A stretch of 53,728 bases of DNA from Verrucomicrobiota bacterium. Lineage in GTDB: Bacteria > Verrucomicrobiota > Verrucomicrobiia > Opitutales > Opitutaceae. Shown piece by piece: positions 26,528 through 34,665 of this stretch (positions are counted from its first letter, which is position 1; each line of letters starts with the position of its first letter). The translations under genes were made by a program, and so were the position numbers. The DNA lies in NCBI GenBank assembly GCA_023433275.1, contig JAEZDN010000170.1, positions 1-53,728 on the forward strand, written 5' to 3'. The notes under the pieces were generated by a model. That model made no database searches. It was not told the origin of the DNA and worked only from the letters and a program-made list of their open reading frames with translations.

Positions 26528-27811
26528 TTAGCTTCGGACCTGGCCGGTGCCGCGGATGATGTATTTGTAGGATGTCAGCTCTTCGAGTCCCATCGGGCCG
26601 CGGGCGTGGAGTTTGTCCGTGCTGATGCCGATCTCGGCGCCGAAGCCGAACTGGTGGCCGTCGTTGAAACGGGTGGAGGCATTCCACAGCACGACGGCAC
26701 TGTCGATGCCGGCCAGGAATTGTTCGGCGGTGGCGGCGTCGGCGGTGACAATTGTCTCGGTATGGTGGGAGCCATGCGTCTCGATGTGCTCGATGGCGGC
26801 GGCACAATCGTCGACGATTTTCACCGCGAGGATAAGATCGAGGAATTCCGTGCGGTAATCGTCCGGCTGCGCCGGTTTAACGCGTGACGGGTTGGCCACG
26901 GCCAGATCGCCGAGCGCGTGGCGGGAGGCGTCGTCCACGCGCAGCTCCACGCCTGCCTTGAGGAGCGCAGCGCCGGCGTGGGGCAGGAAGGTGGTGGCGA
27001 CCTCGCGATGGACGAGGAGGGTTTCGAGGGCGTTGCACACGCCGGGGCGCTGGACCTTGCCGTTGAGGGCGATCTCGGTGGCCATGGCGAGGTCGGCGGC
27101 CTTGTCCACGTAGAGAGCGCAGATCCCGTCGTAGTGTTTGATCACTGGAACCCGGGCTGTCCGGACGACGGTTTCGATCAGGCCGCGTCCACCGCGGGGG
27201 ATGAGGAGGTCGATGACGCCCGTGCTTTCGCCGAGCAGGCGCACGGTGTCGCGATCCGTGACCGGCACGAGTTGGACGGCGGCGGCAGGCAGTCCGGCGG
27301 CGACGAGGCCGCGGGAAAGCGCGCTGGCGATCGCGGTGTTGGAACGCAGGGCCTCGGAGCCGCCGCGGAGGATGACGGCGTTGCCGCTCTTCAGGCAGAG
27401 GCCGGCGGCATCGCAGGTGACGTTGGGACGCGACTCGTAGATAAAACCGATCACACCAAGCGGCACCCGAACCTTGGCGAACCGGAGGCCGTTGGGCTGG
27501 GTCCACTCGCGCAAAATCTCGCCCACGGGATGGGGGAGGGTGGCGACCTGCCGCAGCCCTTCCGCGCAGGCCGCGAGGCGCTTGGGGTCGAGCCTGAGCC
27601 GGTCGACCAGGGCGGCGGTCTGGCCGTTGGATTGGGCCGCAGCGACATCCAGAGCGTTGGCGGCGAGGATGTCCTTTTCGGCGGCGAGGAGTTCGTCCGC
27701 CATCGCGACCAGCGCGGCGTCGATGCGGGCGGCGGGCGTGGTCGCCAGTGTGCGCGCGGCCGCGCGGGCCTGAGTGCCAAGCTGGGCGACGAGTTGGGCG
27801 AGATCGGACAT
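26528..27811 (-). CDS. proA: Gamma-glutamyl phosphate reductase
   Basis: 427 residues, normal length for ProA. It reduces gamma-glutamyl phosphate with NADPH to glutamate 5-semialdehyde, the second step of proline synthesis. Motifs: PLGVIGFIYESRPNVTCDAAGLCLKSGNAVILRGG-region (split as PLGVIGFIYESRPNVT and KSGNAVILRGG), the catalytic-cysteine block KVQRPGVCNALETLLVH, and the C-terminal HARGPMGLEELTSYKYI. It lies 35 bp downstream of proB on the same strand, so the two form a proBA operon. Start at MSDLAQLVAQLG is supported by the short gap. Confidence 0.96.
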   Translation of the reverse strand: MSDLAQLVAQLGTQARAAARTLATTPAARIDAALVAMADELLAAEKDILAANALDVAAAQSNGQTAALVDRLRLDPKRLAACAEGLRQVATLPHPVGEILREWTQPNGLRFAKVRVPLGVIGFIYESRPNVTCDAAGLCLKSGNAVILRGGSEALRSNTAIASALSRGLVAAGLPAAAVQLVPVTDRDTVRLLGESTGVIDLLIPRGGRGLIETVVRTARVPVIKHYDGICALYVDKAADLAMATEIALNGKVQRPGVCNALETLLVHREVATTFLPHAGAALLKAGVELRVDDASRHALGDLAVANPSRVKPAQPDDYRTEFLDLILAVKIVDDCAAAIEHIETHGSHHTETIVTADAATAEQFLAGIDSAVVLWNASTRFNDGHQFGFGAEIGISTDKLHARGPMGLEELTSYKYIIRGTGQVRS

Positions 27812-27846
27812 GCGGGACGACGAGGAGCGGGACGCGGGAAAAATCC

Positions 27847-28611
27847 TTACTTCGCGGGAAAGTAGGTGCCGACGCGCTTGCCGGCGACGATCTGGTAGAC
27901 GAGCCCGGCCTTGCGGCCGCTGGCGATGTTGACCGGGATGCCGGCCTTGACTGCGAGTTGAGCGGCCTGGAGTTTGGTGACCATGCCGCCCGTGGAGGTG
28001 TGTCCCTTGTCGGTGCGGACCAGGCTGGAAACTTCGCTGAAGTCGCGAACGATCGGCACCACCTTGCCCTTGGCGTCCTGCAGACCCTCGACGCTCGTCA
28101 GAATGATCAGCAGGTCGGCCTTGAGGAGGATGGCAACCTCGGCGGACAAGCGGTCGTTGTCGCCGAAGTTGAGTTCCTCGACCGCGACCGAATCGTTCTC
28201 ATTGATGATCGGCACGACGTTGCCTTGGGAGATGAGGTGGGTGAGCGTGTTGCGGGCATTCAGGTGGCGCGCGCGGCTGTCGAGGTCCTGGTGGGTCAGG
28301 AGCAATTGCGCCACGGAGATGCCCTGTTTGCCGAACGCACTGGCGTAGGCGTGCATCAGCTGCGACTGGCCGACGGCAGCACAGGCCTGTTTGGCGGCGA
28401 GTTCCTTCGGCTTGGCGGAGAGGCCGAGCGTCGCGAGGCCGGCGGCCACGGCGCCGCTGGAGACAACGACGCATTCGTGCCCGGCGCGCACCAAGGCGCC
28501 AACCTCGCGGACAAGACGCGCGATCTGCGGGCGGCTTAGGCCGATGCCTTTCTCCGTGGAGAGGATGCCGGTGCCGAACTTTAGCACGATGCGTTGCGGA
28601 CGTTTGGACAT
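27847..28611 (-). CDS. proB: Glutamate 5-kinase, short form without PUA domain
   Basis: 254 residues, the amino-acid-kinase domain only. E. coli ProB is about 367 residues with a C-terminal PUA domain, absent here. It phosphorylates glutamate to gamma-glutamyl phosphate. IVLKFGTGILS (ATP/phosphate loop), ECVVVSSGAVAAGLATLG, KQACAAVGQSQLMHAYASAF, PIINENDSVAV, FGDNDRLSAEVA and KGHTSTGGMVTKLQAA are the expected blocks. The frame is open upstream of MSKRPQR, but that segment is low-quality sequence, so 28611 is used. ProB without PUA occurs in several phyla; proline feedback should reside in the kinase domain. Confidence 0.94.
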   Translation of the reverse strand: MSKRPQRIVLKFGTGILSTEKGIGLSRPQIARLVREVGALVRAGHECVVVSSGAVAAGLATLGLSAKPKELAAKQACAAVGQSQLMHAYASAFGKQGISVAQLLLTHQDLDSRARHLNARNTLTHLISQGNVVPIINENDSVAVEELNFGDNDRLSAEVAILLKADLLIILTSVEGLQDAKGKVVPIVRDFSEVSSLVRTDKGHTSTGGMVTKLQAAQLAVKAGIPVNIASGRKAGLVYQIVAGKRVGTYFPAK

Positions 28612-28694
28612 GGGAGGCGGACAGTAGTGCAGCGCCCTCGGGCAACAAGCCGGAACCGTGTCCGGCCCGCGCTTTTGCCTGCAGGCAAGGGAGC

Positions 28695-28734
28695 TATGAC
28701 ACGTTTTGGAGTAACTCACTTAAGTATGACACGT
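28695..28734. promoter_or_regulatory. Direct repeats TATGACACGT, 30 bp apart
   Basis: TATGACACGT at 28695-28704 and again at 28725-28734, exactly three helical turns apart, between the divergent proB and metX genes. GGGAGC before and GTTCCC after frame the pair. Could be a regulator site for either gene, or the remnant of a mobile element end. Confidence 0.4.
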
Positions 28735-28805
28735 CGTTCCCTTGTCTCGACACCGCCGCTGACGTCCCCTATCTCCAACACAAAAATTCAAATTCTTCCC
28801 TGTCC

Positions 28806-28928
28806 ATGAACACTTTTTCCGACCGACGAGCATCCCATCCCTGCCTCACGAATGGCGGCGAATTCTTGGGCGATCGCTTGATGGGTCTGCAGCAATTGTT
28901 TGCCGGCGCGTTGTCGCCGGTTGCCTGA
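28806..28928 (+). CDS. Possible 40-codon ORF upstream of metX
   Basis: ATG at 28806 to TGA at 28926, ending 27 bp before metX. The product contains Arg, Gly and Leu in ordinary proportions and no run of control codons, and no Shine-Dalgarno is seen. It may be a chance frame in the metX leader. Listed because it fills most of the leader and lies in the right place for an upstream ORF. Confidence 0.2.
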   Translation: MNTFSDRRASHPCLTNGGEFLGDRLMGLQQLFAGALSPVA

Positions 28929-28955
28929 GATGGAAGCTGTCCGCCCGCCATCGAC

Positions 28956-30023
28956 ATGCCGACAGTTGCCGCTTCGCCGCGTATCTTTGAACTGGCTTTG
29001 CCGGACCTCGCGCTCGCGCGGGGCGGCGTAGTCCGCTCGCATCGCGCCCGTGGTTGGTGGTGGAGCCGTGAAGGCGACACCCCTGACGCCCCCCGCCCGG
29101 ATGTTCGCACCGTGTTGCTTGTGCATGCCCTGACGGGCAGCGCGCAAGCCGGCGGACAGGGTGGCTGGTGGGAACCGGTCATCGGTCCCGGCCGTGCGCT
29201 CGATCCCGATCAATACCGGATCGTGTGCTTCAACAATCTCGGCTCGTGTTATGGCAGCAGCGGGCCCGGAACCGAGGGGTTTCCCGACGATCGCGACCTG
29301 GAGCTGACGAGCCTCGATATTTCGCGCGCCATCCTGCAGAGCCTCGACAAGCTGGGGATCTCGCGAGTCCATCTGACGACGGGCGGCTCCTTGGGCGGGA
29401 TGGTCACGCTCGCCCTGGCCTCGCTGGCGCCGGACCGTTTCGAGCGCATCCTTCCGCTCGCCACGAGTGTGGCGGCCAGCGCGTGGGTGGTCGGCTGGAA
29501 CCACGTGGCGCGGCAGATTCTCCGGCTCGACCCCGGTTATCCGCACAACACCGGCCGTGGCCTCGAGATCGCCCGTCAGCTCGCGATTCTCACCTATCGC
29601 GCGGAGCCCGGCCTGGACGCGCGGCAGCCCCGGCCTGCGCCCGGCGGGGCGGGGGCGCCGGGTTATCCCGTGCAGAGCTATCTCGAGCACCAGGGTGCCA
29701 AGCTGCGCAACCGTTTCGCGGCCCAAGCCTACGAGCTGCAGCTGGCCGCGATGGATCATCATGACCTGCTGCAGCCGCTGCCGGGTGAAAGTTGCGCCAG
29801 CATCAGCCGGGTGCGGGCCGCGGCCCTGGTGGTGGATATCGACACGGACCAGCTGTTCACGCCCGTCCAGGCCGAGGTGCTTGCCACGCAGTTGCGGCAG
29901 GCCGGGGCCCCCGTGGAGCGGGCCACGTTGCGCAGCATTCACGGCCACGATGCGTTCCTGATTGAATGGGAAGCGCTCGCGCCAATCCTGACCCGTGCGT
30001 TGCAACTGGAGGCGAGATCATGA
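28956..30023 (+). CDS. metX: Homoserine O-acyltransferase (MetX family)
   Basis: 355 residues of the alpha/beta-hydrolase MetX family. It transfers an acyl group from acyl-CoA to homoserine for methionine synthesis. The catalytic triad is visible: Ser145 in TTGGSLGGMVTLALA, Asp298 in VVDIDTDQLFTP, and His331 in SIHGHDAFLIEW. VLLVHALTGSAQAGG and RIVCFNNLGSCYGSSGP form the oxyanion and substrate region. Acetyl versus succinyl specificity cannot be told reliably from sequence. Its stop overlaps the start of thrA (ATGA at 30020-30023), so the two are translationally coupled: the enzyme that makes homoserine and the one that commits it to methionine are co-expressed. Confidence 0.93.
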   Translation: MPTVAASPRIFELALPDLALARGGVVRSHRARGWWWSREGDTPDAPRPDVRTVLLVHALTGSAQAGGQGGWWEPVIGPGRALDPDQYRIVCFNNLGSCYGSSGPGTEGFPDDRDLELTSLDISRAILQSLDKLGISRVHLTTGGSLGGMVTLALASLAPDRFERILPLATSVAASAWVVGWNHVARQILRLDPGYPHNTGRGLEIARQLAILTYRAEPGLDARQPRPAPGGAGAPGYPVQSYLEHQGAKLRNRFAAQAYELQLAAMDHHDLLQPLPGESCASISRVRAAALVVDIDTDQLFTPVQAEVLATQLRQAGAPVERATLRSIHGHDAFLIEWEALAPILTRALQLEARS

Positions 30024-32509
30024 GTGAATCCTGGCAGGTTTATAAATTCGGCGGTTCCTCGCTCGGCACATCAGGCCGCATGCCCAAGGTGCTGGAATTG
30101 ATCGCCGCGGCGCCGCGGCCGCTGGCGGTGGTGGTGTCGGCGCTGGGCGATTCGACCGACTGGCTGATCCTCTGCGCCCGCTCGGCCGAAGAGGGCAACA
30201 TCAGCCAGGCGCGTCGCGAGCTGACCCAGGTGCGCGACCTCGCAAACGCGACCGCCCGGTCGGTTTTGAACAGCCAGGGACAGAAGGGATTCAAGCACGA
30301 CCTCGATGAGATCCTCACGCCGGTGGAGCGTTTGCTGTCAGGCATCGAGCTCACCCGGGAGTGCTCGCCGCGCACCCTCGACTCGATCATCTCGGTCGGC
30401 GAACGCATTTCCATCGCGATCCTCTCGCGGGCACTGGCGGAGCGCGATGTCCCGGCCGTCCCGGTGGATGCCCGCGACTTCGTTGTCACCGACGGCACCC
30501 ACGGCGCCGCCACGGTCGACAAGGTGGCGACCGCGGAGAAGTTTGCCGCGTTGCTCCCCGGGATCGAGGGTCACGTGCCGATTGTCACGGGCTTCATCGG
30601 TCGCACGCGGGAAGGGCACACCACCACGCTCGGGCGCAACGGCTCGGACTACACCGCCACGCTCGTGGCGGGACTGCTCAAGGCGAGCGCGGTGACGGTG
30701 TGGACCGACGTGCTTGGCGTGATGACCGCGGATCCCGCGCTGGTGCGCGAGGCCTCGCCGGTTGACCGGCTGTCCTATGACGAGGCGCTCGAGCTGGCGT
30801 ATTTCGGAACGCGCATGTTTCACCCGCGCACGATCATCCCGCTGCGCGAGTGCGGCGCCGCGCTCGTCATCCGCAGCACGACGCAACCCGCGGCCCCGGG
30901 CACGCGCATCGACGCGACCGGCAACCCCGACCCGAACCGTCCCACGTGTGTGACCAGCCTTGAGCGGCTGGCGCTGCTGGGCGTGCAGTCGCGCCGCACG
31001 GGACTGAGCAAGCCGGTGGGCGGTCGCATCCTCGCCGCGTTGGGCGAGGCGGGCGTGCGCGTGTGGATGACCACCGAGTCCACGCTGGGTCAGTCCTTCT
31101 CCGTGGTCATTCCCGAATCGGACGAGCAGAAGGCGAAGCAAAGCATCGGCGAGGCGCTCGCCCCGGAGATCCAGACCGGCGATTTGCGGATCGAACCGAT
31201 GCTTTCGCCGGTGACGCTGGTGACTCTCGTCGGAGAGAACATGGCCCGGCGGCCGAATGTGGCCGGCCGTTTCCTCAATTCCATCGGTGCCGCCGGCATC
31301 AATGTCCGCGCCGTGGCGCAAGGTGCGTCGGCGCGCAGCATTTCCTGCGTGGTGGATGCGGAGAACACCGCGACCGCCGTGCGCACGGTGCATGGGGCCT
31401 TCAATCTTTCCCACACCGAGATCAGCGTTTTGTTGCTGGGCAAGGGGGTCGTCGGGGGATCGCTGTTGAAGCAAATCGACCAGCAGAACAAGGCGCTCGG
31501 CCGCGAGCACGACGTCCAGGTCCGCCTGGTGGGCGTGGGCTCGAGCGGGGGCGTCTTGTTCGACGAGCATGGGCTCTCCACCGATCGCGCGGTGGAGTTG
31601 CAAAAGACCGCGCTGGAGGAAGGCAAGGCGGTCAAGGACGTGATCTCGCTGCTCGGACGCCTGTCGCAGCTGCCCAATCCGGTGCTGGTGGACTGCTCGG
31701 CGGCCCCGGGCATGGAGAAACTCTACCAGGCCGCGTTCAACCAGGGCGTGAATGTCGTTTCGGCCAACAAGCAACCGCTCGCCCTGCCGCAGGCGGAGCG
31801 CGACGAACTGCTCATCCAGGCCCGCAAACATTTCCGCGCCTACCATTATGAGACGACGGTCGGGGCGGCTCTGCCAGTGATCGAGACGCTCAAGAACCTG
31901 GTGCGCACCGGCGATCATGTGATCACCATCGAGGGCGCTTTTTCCGGCACGCTGGGGTACCTGTGCGACCAGCTCGCGCAGGGCAAACCGCTGTCGGTAG
32001 CGGTGCGCACGGCGCGCGAGCTGGGTTATACCGAACCGCACCCGCGCGACGACCTGTCGGGACTCGACGTTGCGCGCAAGGCGGTGATTCTGGCCCGCGA
32101 ATTGGGCCTTCGGCTCGACCTGACGGATGTGGAGCTGAAGCCATTCGTGCCCGAATCGTACCTGAAGGAAAACGATCCGGAAAAATTCATGCAGTCCCTC
32201 ACGACGCTCGACGCGGAGGTTGCGCAACGAGTTGCGGCCGCCAAGGCCGAGGGGAGGTTGCCCCGTTACCTCGCGCGAATCACGCCGGGTGCGACGGGGG
32301 CAAAGGTAACGGTCGGTCCCGTCGATGTTGAAACCGCGCATGCGGCATCGTCGCTGCGCGGAGCAGAGGCTTTCGTGGCGTTCCATACCGAGCGGTATAA
32401 GGAGTATCCGATGGTGGTCCGCGGCGCGGGAGCGGGTGGGGCGGTCACCGCGGCCGGCGTGCTGGCGGATATTCTCCGCTTGGCGCAGAATATACGGGGT
32501 CGAGGCTGA
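30020..32509 (+). CDS. thrA: Bifunctional aspartokinase / homoserine dehydrogenase
   Basis: 829 residues, close to E. coli ThrA (820). Residues about 1-290 are the kinase (VYKFGGSSLGTSGRM at the start, then FIGRTREGHTTTLGRNGSDYTA). Residues about 310-450 hold the ACT regulatory domains (GVQSRRTGLSKPVGGRI, VTLVGENMARRPNVAGRFL). Residues about 455-829 are homoserine dehydrogenase (LLLGKGVVGGSLLKQ for NAD(P), VSANKQPLAL, YHYETTVGAALPVI, IEGAFSGTLGYL, DDLSGLDVARK). It phosphorylates aspartate and reduces aspartate semialdehyde to homoserine. ACT domains imply feedback by threonine. The ATG overlapping the metX stop is chosen; the frame is open 54 bases further up inside metX. Confidence 0.95.
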   Translation: MSESWQVYKFGGSSLGTSGRMPKVLELIAAAPRPLAVVVSALGDSTDWLILCARSAEEGNISQARRELTQVRDLANATARSVLNSQGQKGFKHDLDEILTPVERLLSGIELTRECSPRTLDSIISVGERISIAILSRALAERDVPAVPVDARDFVVTDGTHGAATVDKVATAEKFAALLPGIEGHVPIVTGFIGRTREGHTTTLGRNGSDYTATLVAGLLKASAVTVWTDVLGVMTADPALVREASPVDRLSYDEALELAYFGTRMFHPRTIIPLRECGAALVIRSTTQPAAPGTRIDATGNPDPNRPTCVTSLERLALLGVQSRRTGLSKPVGGRILAALGEAGVRVWMTTESTLGQSFSVVIPESDEQKAKQSIGEALAPEIQTGDLRIEPMLSPVTLVTLVGENMARRPNVAGRFLNSIGAAGINVRAVAQGASARSISCVVDAENTATAVRTVHGAFNLSHTEISVLLLGKGVVGGSLLKQIDQQNKALGREHDVQVRLVGVGSSGGVLFDEHGLSTDRAVELQKTALEEGKAVKDVISLLGRLSQLPNPVLVDCSAAPGMEKLYQAAFNQGVNVVSANKQPLALPQAERDELLIQARKHFRAYHYETTVGAALPVIETLKNLVRTGDHVITIEGAFSGTLGYLCDQLAQGKPLSVAVRTARELGYTEPHPRDDLSGLDVARKAVILARELGLRLDLTDVELKPFVPESYLKENDPEKFMQSLTTLDAEVAQRVAAAKAEGRLPRYLARITPGATGAKVTVGPVDVETAHAASSLRGAEAFVAFHTERYKEYPMVVRGAGAGGAVTAAGVLADILRLAQNIRGRG

Positions 32510-32530
32510 CGTGCGCGGGCGGTTCCGGAC

Positions 32531-32556
32531 GCTGACTCGCGCACGCGCGGGTCAGC
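32531..32556 (+). terminator. Strong hairpin after thrA
   Basis: GCTGACTCGCG, loop CACG, CGCGGGTCAGC: 11 pairs including one T-G, starting 21 bp after the thrA stop. There is no T-run, so it is a likely mRNA 3' structure or Rho-linked stop. Smaller hairpins follow (GCACC-AACAT-CGGTGC at about 32557). Confidence 0.45.
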
Positions 32557-32714
32557 GCACCAACATCGGTGCACCGTCTCCTCGTCATGTCGCGCCGGAA
32601 GTGAGCGACGGCGCTCCGGATCAGGATGTTTTACACCGGAGGGCGACGTGATCCGGAAGATTTTCAAACTGAGGATTGACAGCGAATGAGCCGACACGCA
32701 GCTTCGCCGCCGTA

Positions 32715-32816
32715 ATGTTCCCCGTAGTCGCCGTTGCCCTTATTACCGTCGTCCTGGCCCTCGTTGCCGTGGACACACTCACTCATGGGCGGCTCGCCGA
32801 AGTTTCAAACTCCTAA
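32715..32816 (+). CDS. Branched-chain leader peptide of the ilv-leu operon
   Basis: A 33-codon ORF, ATG 32715 to TAA 32814, too short for routine gene calls. Residues 4-19 read VVAVALITVVLALVAV: 11 of 16 are Val, Leu or Ile (V4, V5, V7, L9, I10, V12, V13, L14, L16, V17, V19). The rest is ordinary (DTLTHGRLAEVSNS). It ends 22 bp before an intrinsic terminator that lies upstream of ilvD. Composition, size and place fit the leader peptides of transcription attenuators such as E. coli ilvL and ivbL. Ribosome stalling at these codons when charged Val, Leu or Ile tRNA is short would steer the RNA fold. No good Shine-Dalgarno is visible; a nine-codon ORF (ATG 32686) overlaps its start as TAATG and might couple translation. 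A TTGACA at 32676 is a possible -35 box with a poor -10. Confidence 0.8.
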   Translation: MFPVVAVALITVVLALVAVDTLTHGRLAEVSNS

Positions 32817-32863
32817 AAGGAACCAAGAAAAAAGATGAAGCCGCCCGAAAAAAGGGGCGGCTT
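32787..32863 (+). promoter_or_regulatory. Attenuator: competing antiterminator and terminator
   Basis: GGGCGGCT (32787-32794, inside leader codons 25-27) is identical to the terminator's 3' arm. It can therefore pair with AGCCGCCC (32839-32846), the terminator's 5' arm. The two pairings exclude each other: 32787-32794 with 32839-32846 is the antiterminator, 32838-32846 with 32855-32863 the terminator. A possible segment 1 that could sequester the antiterminator arm is GCCGCC at 32706-32711. The model is inferred from sequence. A stalled ribosome in codons 4-19 (32724-32771) would leave 32787 free. Confidence 0.78.
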
Positions 32864-32867
32864 TTTT
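32838..32867 (+). terminator. Intrinsic terminator (attenuator) before ilvD
   Basis: Stem AAGCCGCCC (32838-32846), loop GAAAAAAG, stem GGGCGGCTT (32855-32863), followed by TTTT and ATT. The stem is 9 bp, all Watson-Crick. It lies 89 bp before the ilvD ATG and after the leader ORF. Confidence 0.9.
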
Positions 32868-32955
32868 ATTGTCCATTCGTTATGACGCAGACCCTTAATA
32901 CCCATTTCTCGCCCTGCCGGAATTGTTTCCGCAAGGTGAACTGACCATTCTACCC

Positions 32956-34626
32956 ATGGATTCCGGTAAACGACACAGCCACCTAGTCACCGAAGGCCCG
33001 AGCCGGGCACCCGCCCGCGCCATGATGAAAGCGGTCGGATTCACCGATGAGGATCTCAGCAAGCCGTTGATCGGCATTGCCAACACCTGGACGGAAATCG
33101 GCCCCTGTAATTTCCATCTCCGTGCCTTGGCGGAACATGTGAAAGCCGGCGTGCGCGCCGCGGGCGGCACCCCGCTTGAATTTAACACCGTTTCCATTTC
33201 CGACGGTATCACCATGGGCACCGAGGGCATGAAGACCTCACTCATCAGTCGTGAGCTGATTGCCGATTCCATCGAGCTGGTTGCGCGGGGCAACAGTCTG
33301 GACGGGCTCGTCTGCCTCTCCGCGTGCGACAAAACCAACCCCGGCGTCATGATGGCGCTGGCCCGCATGGACCTCCCGGGCCTGGCCCTCTACGGCGGTT
33401 CGATCGACCATGGCCACCACAACGGCAAGGCCCTGACGGTGCAGGATGTTTTTGAGGCGGTTGGCGCTTTCAGCGCGGGCCGGATCGACGCGAAGGAATT
33501 CCATTGTGTGGAAAACGCCGCGTGCCCGAGCGCGGGCGCCTGCGGCGGTCAGTTCACCGCCAACACCATGGCGACGATCATGGAGGCGATCGGCATTTCT
33601 CCCGCCGGCCTGAACGGCATCCCGGCGACCGCCGAGGAAAAGAACAAGGCCGCGTTCCGCTGCGGCGAACTCGTGATGGAGCTCGTGCGCAAGGACCTGA
33701 AGCCTTCGCAAATCATGACGCGCCAGGCGTTCGAGAACGCCATCGCGTCCGTCGCCGCCTCGGGTGGTTCGACCAACGCCGTGCTGCACCTGCTCGCGCT
33801 GGCCAAGGAAGCCAACGTCAAGCTGACGATCGACGAATTCGACGCCATTTGCGCGAAGACCCCGACCATCGCGACGCTCAAGCCGGGCGGACTCTACACC
33901 GCCGTCGAGATGCACAAGGCCGGCGGCATCTCGCTGTTGCTGCGCCGTCTCCTTGAAGGCGGTTTCATCCATCGCGACTGCGTGACCGTCACCGGTCGCC
34001 CGCTGGGCGAGGAAATCAAGGACGCCCCCGAGACGCCCGGCCAGCAGGTCATCCGTCCGACGGACAAGGCGTTCAAGCCGACCGGTGGCCTGGTCATTCT
34101 CCGCGGCAATCTCGCGGAGGAAGGCGCGGTGTTGAAGGTCGCGGGCAGCAACCGCGATCGCATCACCGGCCCGGCCCGCGTGTTCGAAAACGAGGAGTCC
34201 GCGATGGCCGCGGCCAACGCACAGAAAATCAAGGCGGGGGACGTGGTCGTCATCCGCTACGAAGGACCGAAGGGTGGCCCGGGCATGCGCGAGATGCTGG
34301 GCGTGACGGCCGCATTGGCGGGGCAGGGTCTCGCCGATTCCGTGGCGTTGCTCACGGACGGACGCTTCTCCGGCGCGACGCGCGGTTTTTCCATCGGACA
34401 CGTGGCGCCCGAGGCGTTCGTCGGCGGCCTGATCGCCTTCGTGGCGGAGGGTGACGTAATCGATATCGATGTACCCGCACGCAAGTTGCAGGTTCAAATC
34501 TCCCCTGACGAGCTGGCCCGCCGCAAAGCCGGCTGGAAAGCCCCGGCCCCGCGTTATGCGCGTGGCGTGATGGCGAAATATGCCAACACCGTTTCGTCGT
34601 CCTCCCAGGGCGCGGTCACCATCTGA
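32956..34626 (+). CDS. ilvD: Dihydroxy-acid dehydratase
   Basis: 556 residues, typical of IlvD. It dehydrates 2,3-dihydroxy-isovalerate and 2,3-dihydroxy-3-methylvalerate to the keto-acid precursors of valine, leucine and isoleucine. Fe-S ligand cysteines lie in IGPCNFHLRALAEH, LVCLSACDKTNPGVMMA and SAGACGGQFTANTMAT. The C-terminal blocks VVIRYEGPKGGPGMREML and LLTDGRFSGATRGFSIGHV are family signatures. MDSGKRHSHLVTEGPSRAPARAM-type N-termini start at this Met; the TTG frame extension to 32923 is not needed. AAGGTGA at 32935 is a weakly placed Shine-Dalgarno. First structural gene after the attenuator. Confidence 0.96.
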   Translation: MDSGKRHSHLVTEGPSRAPARAMMKAVGFTDEDLSKPLIGIANTWTEIGPCNFHLRALAEHVKAGVRAAGGTPLEFNTVSISDGITMGTEGMKTSLISRELIADSIELVARGNSLDGLVCLSACDKTNPGVMMALARMDLPGLALYGGSIDHGHHNGKALTVQDVFEAVGAFSAGRIDAKEFHCVENAACPSAGACGGQFTANTMATIMEAIGISPAGLNGIPATAEEKNKAAFRCGELVMELVRKDLKPSQIMTRQAFENAIASVAASGGSTNAVLHLLALAKEANVKLTIDEFDAICAKTPTIATLKPGGLYTAVEMHKAGGISLLLRRLLEGGFIHRDCVTVTGRPLGEEIKDAPETPGQQVIRPTDKAFKPTGGLVILRGNLAEEGAVLKVAGSNRDRITGPARVFENEESAMAAANAQKIKAGDVVVIRYEGPKGGPGMREMLGVTAALAGQGLADSVALLTDGRFSGATRGFSIGHVAPEAFVGGLIAFVAEGDVIDIDVPARKLQVQISPDELARRKAGWKAPAPRYARGVMAKYANTVSSSSQGAVTI

Positions 34627-34665
34627 TCCTTTAAAATCCACCCCGAAAATCCACAGGACCTGTTT

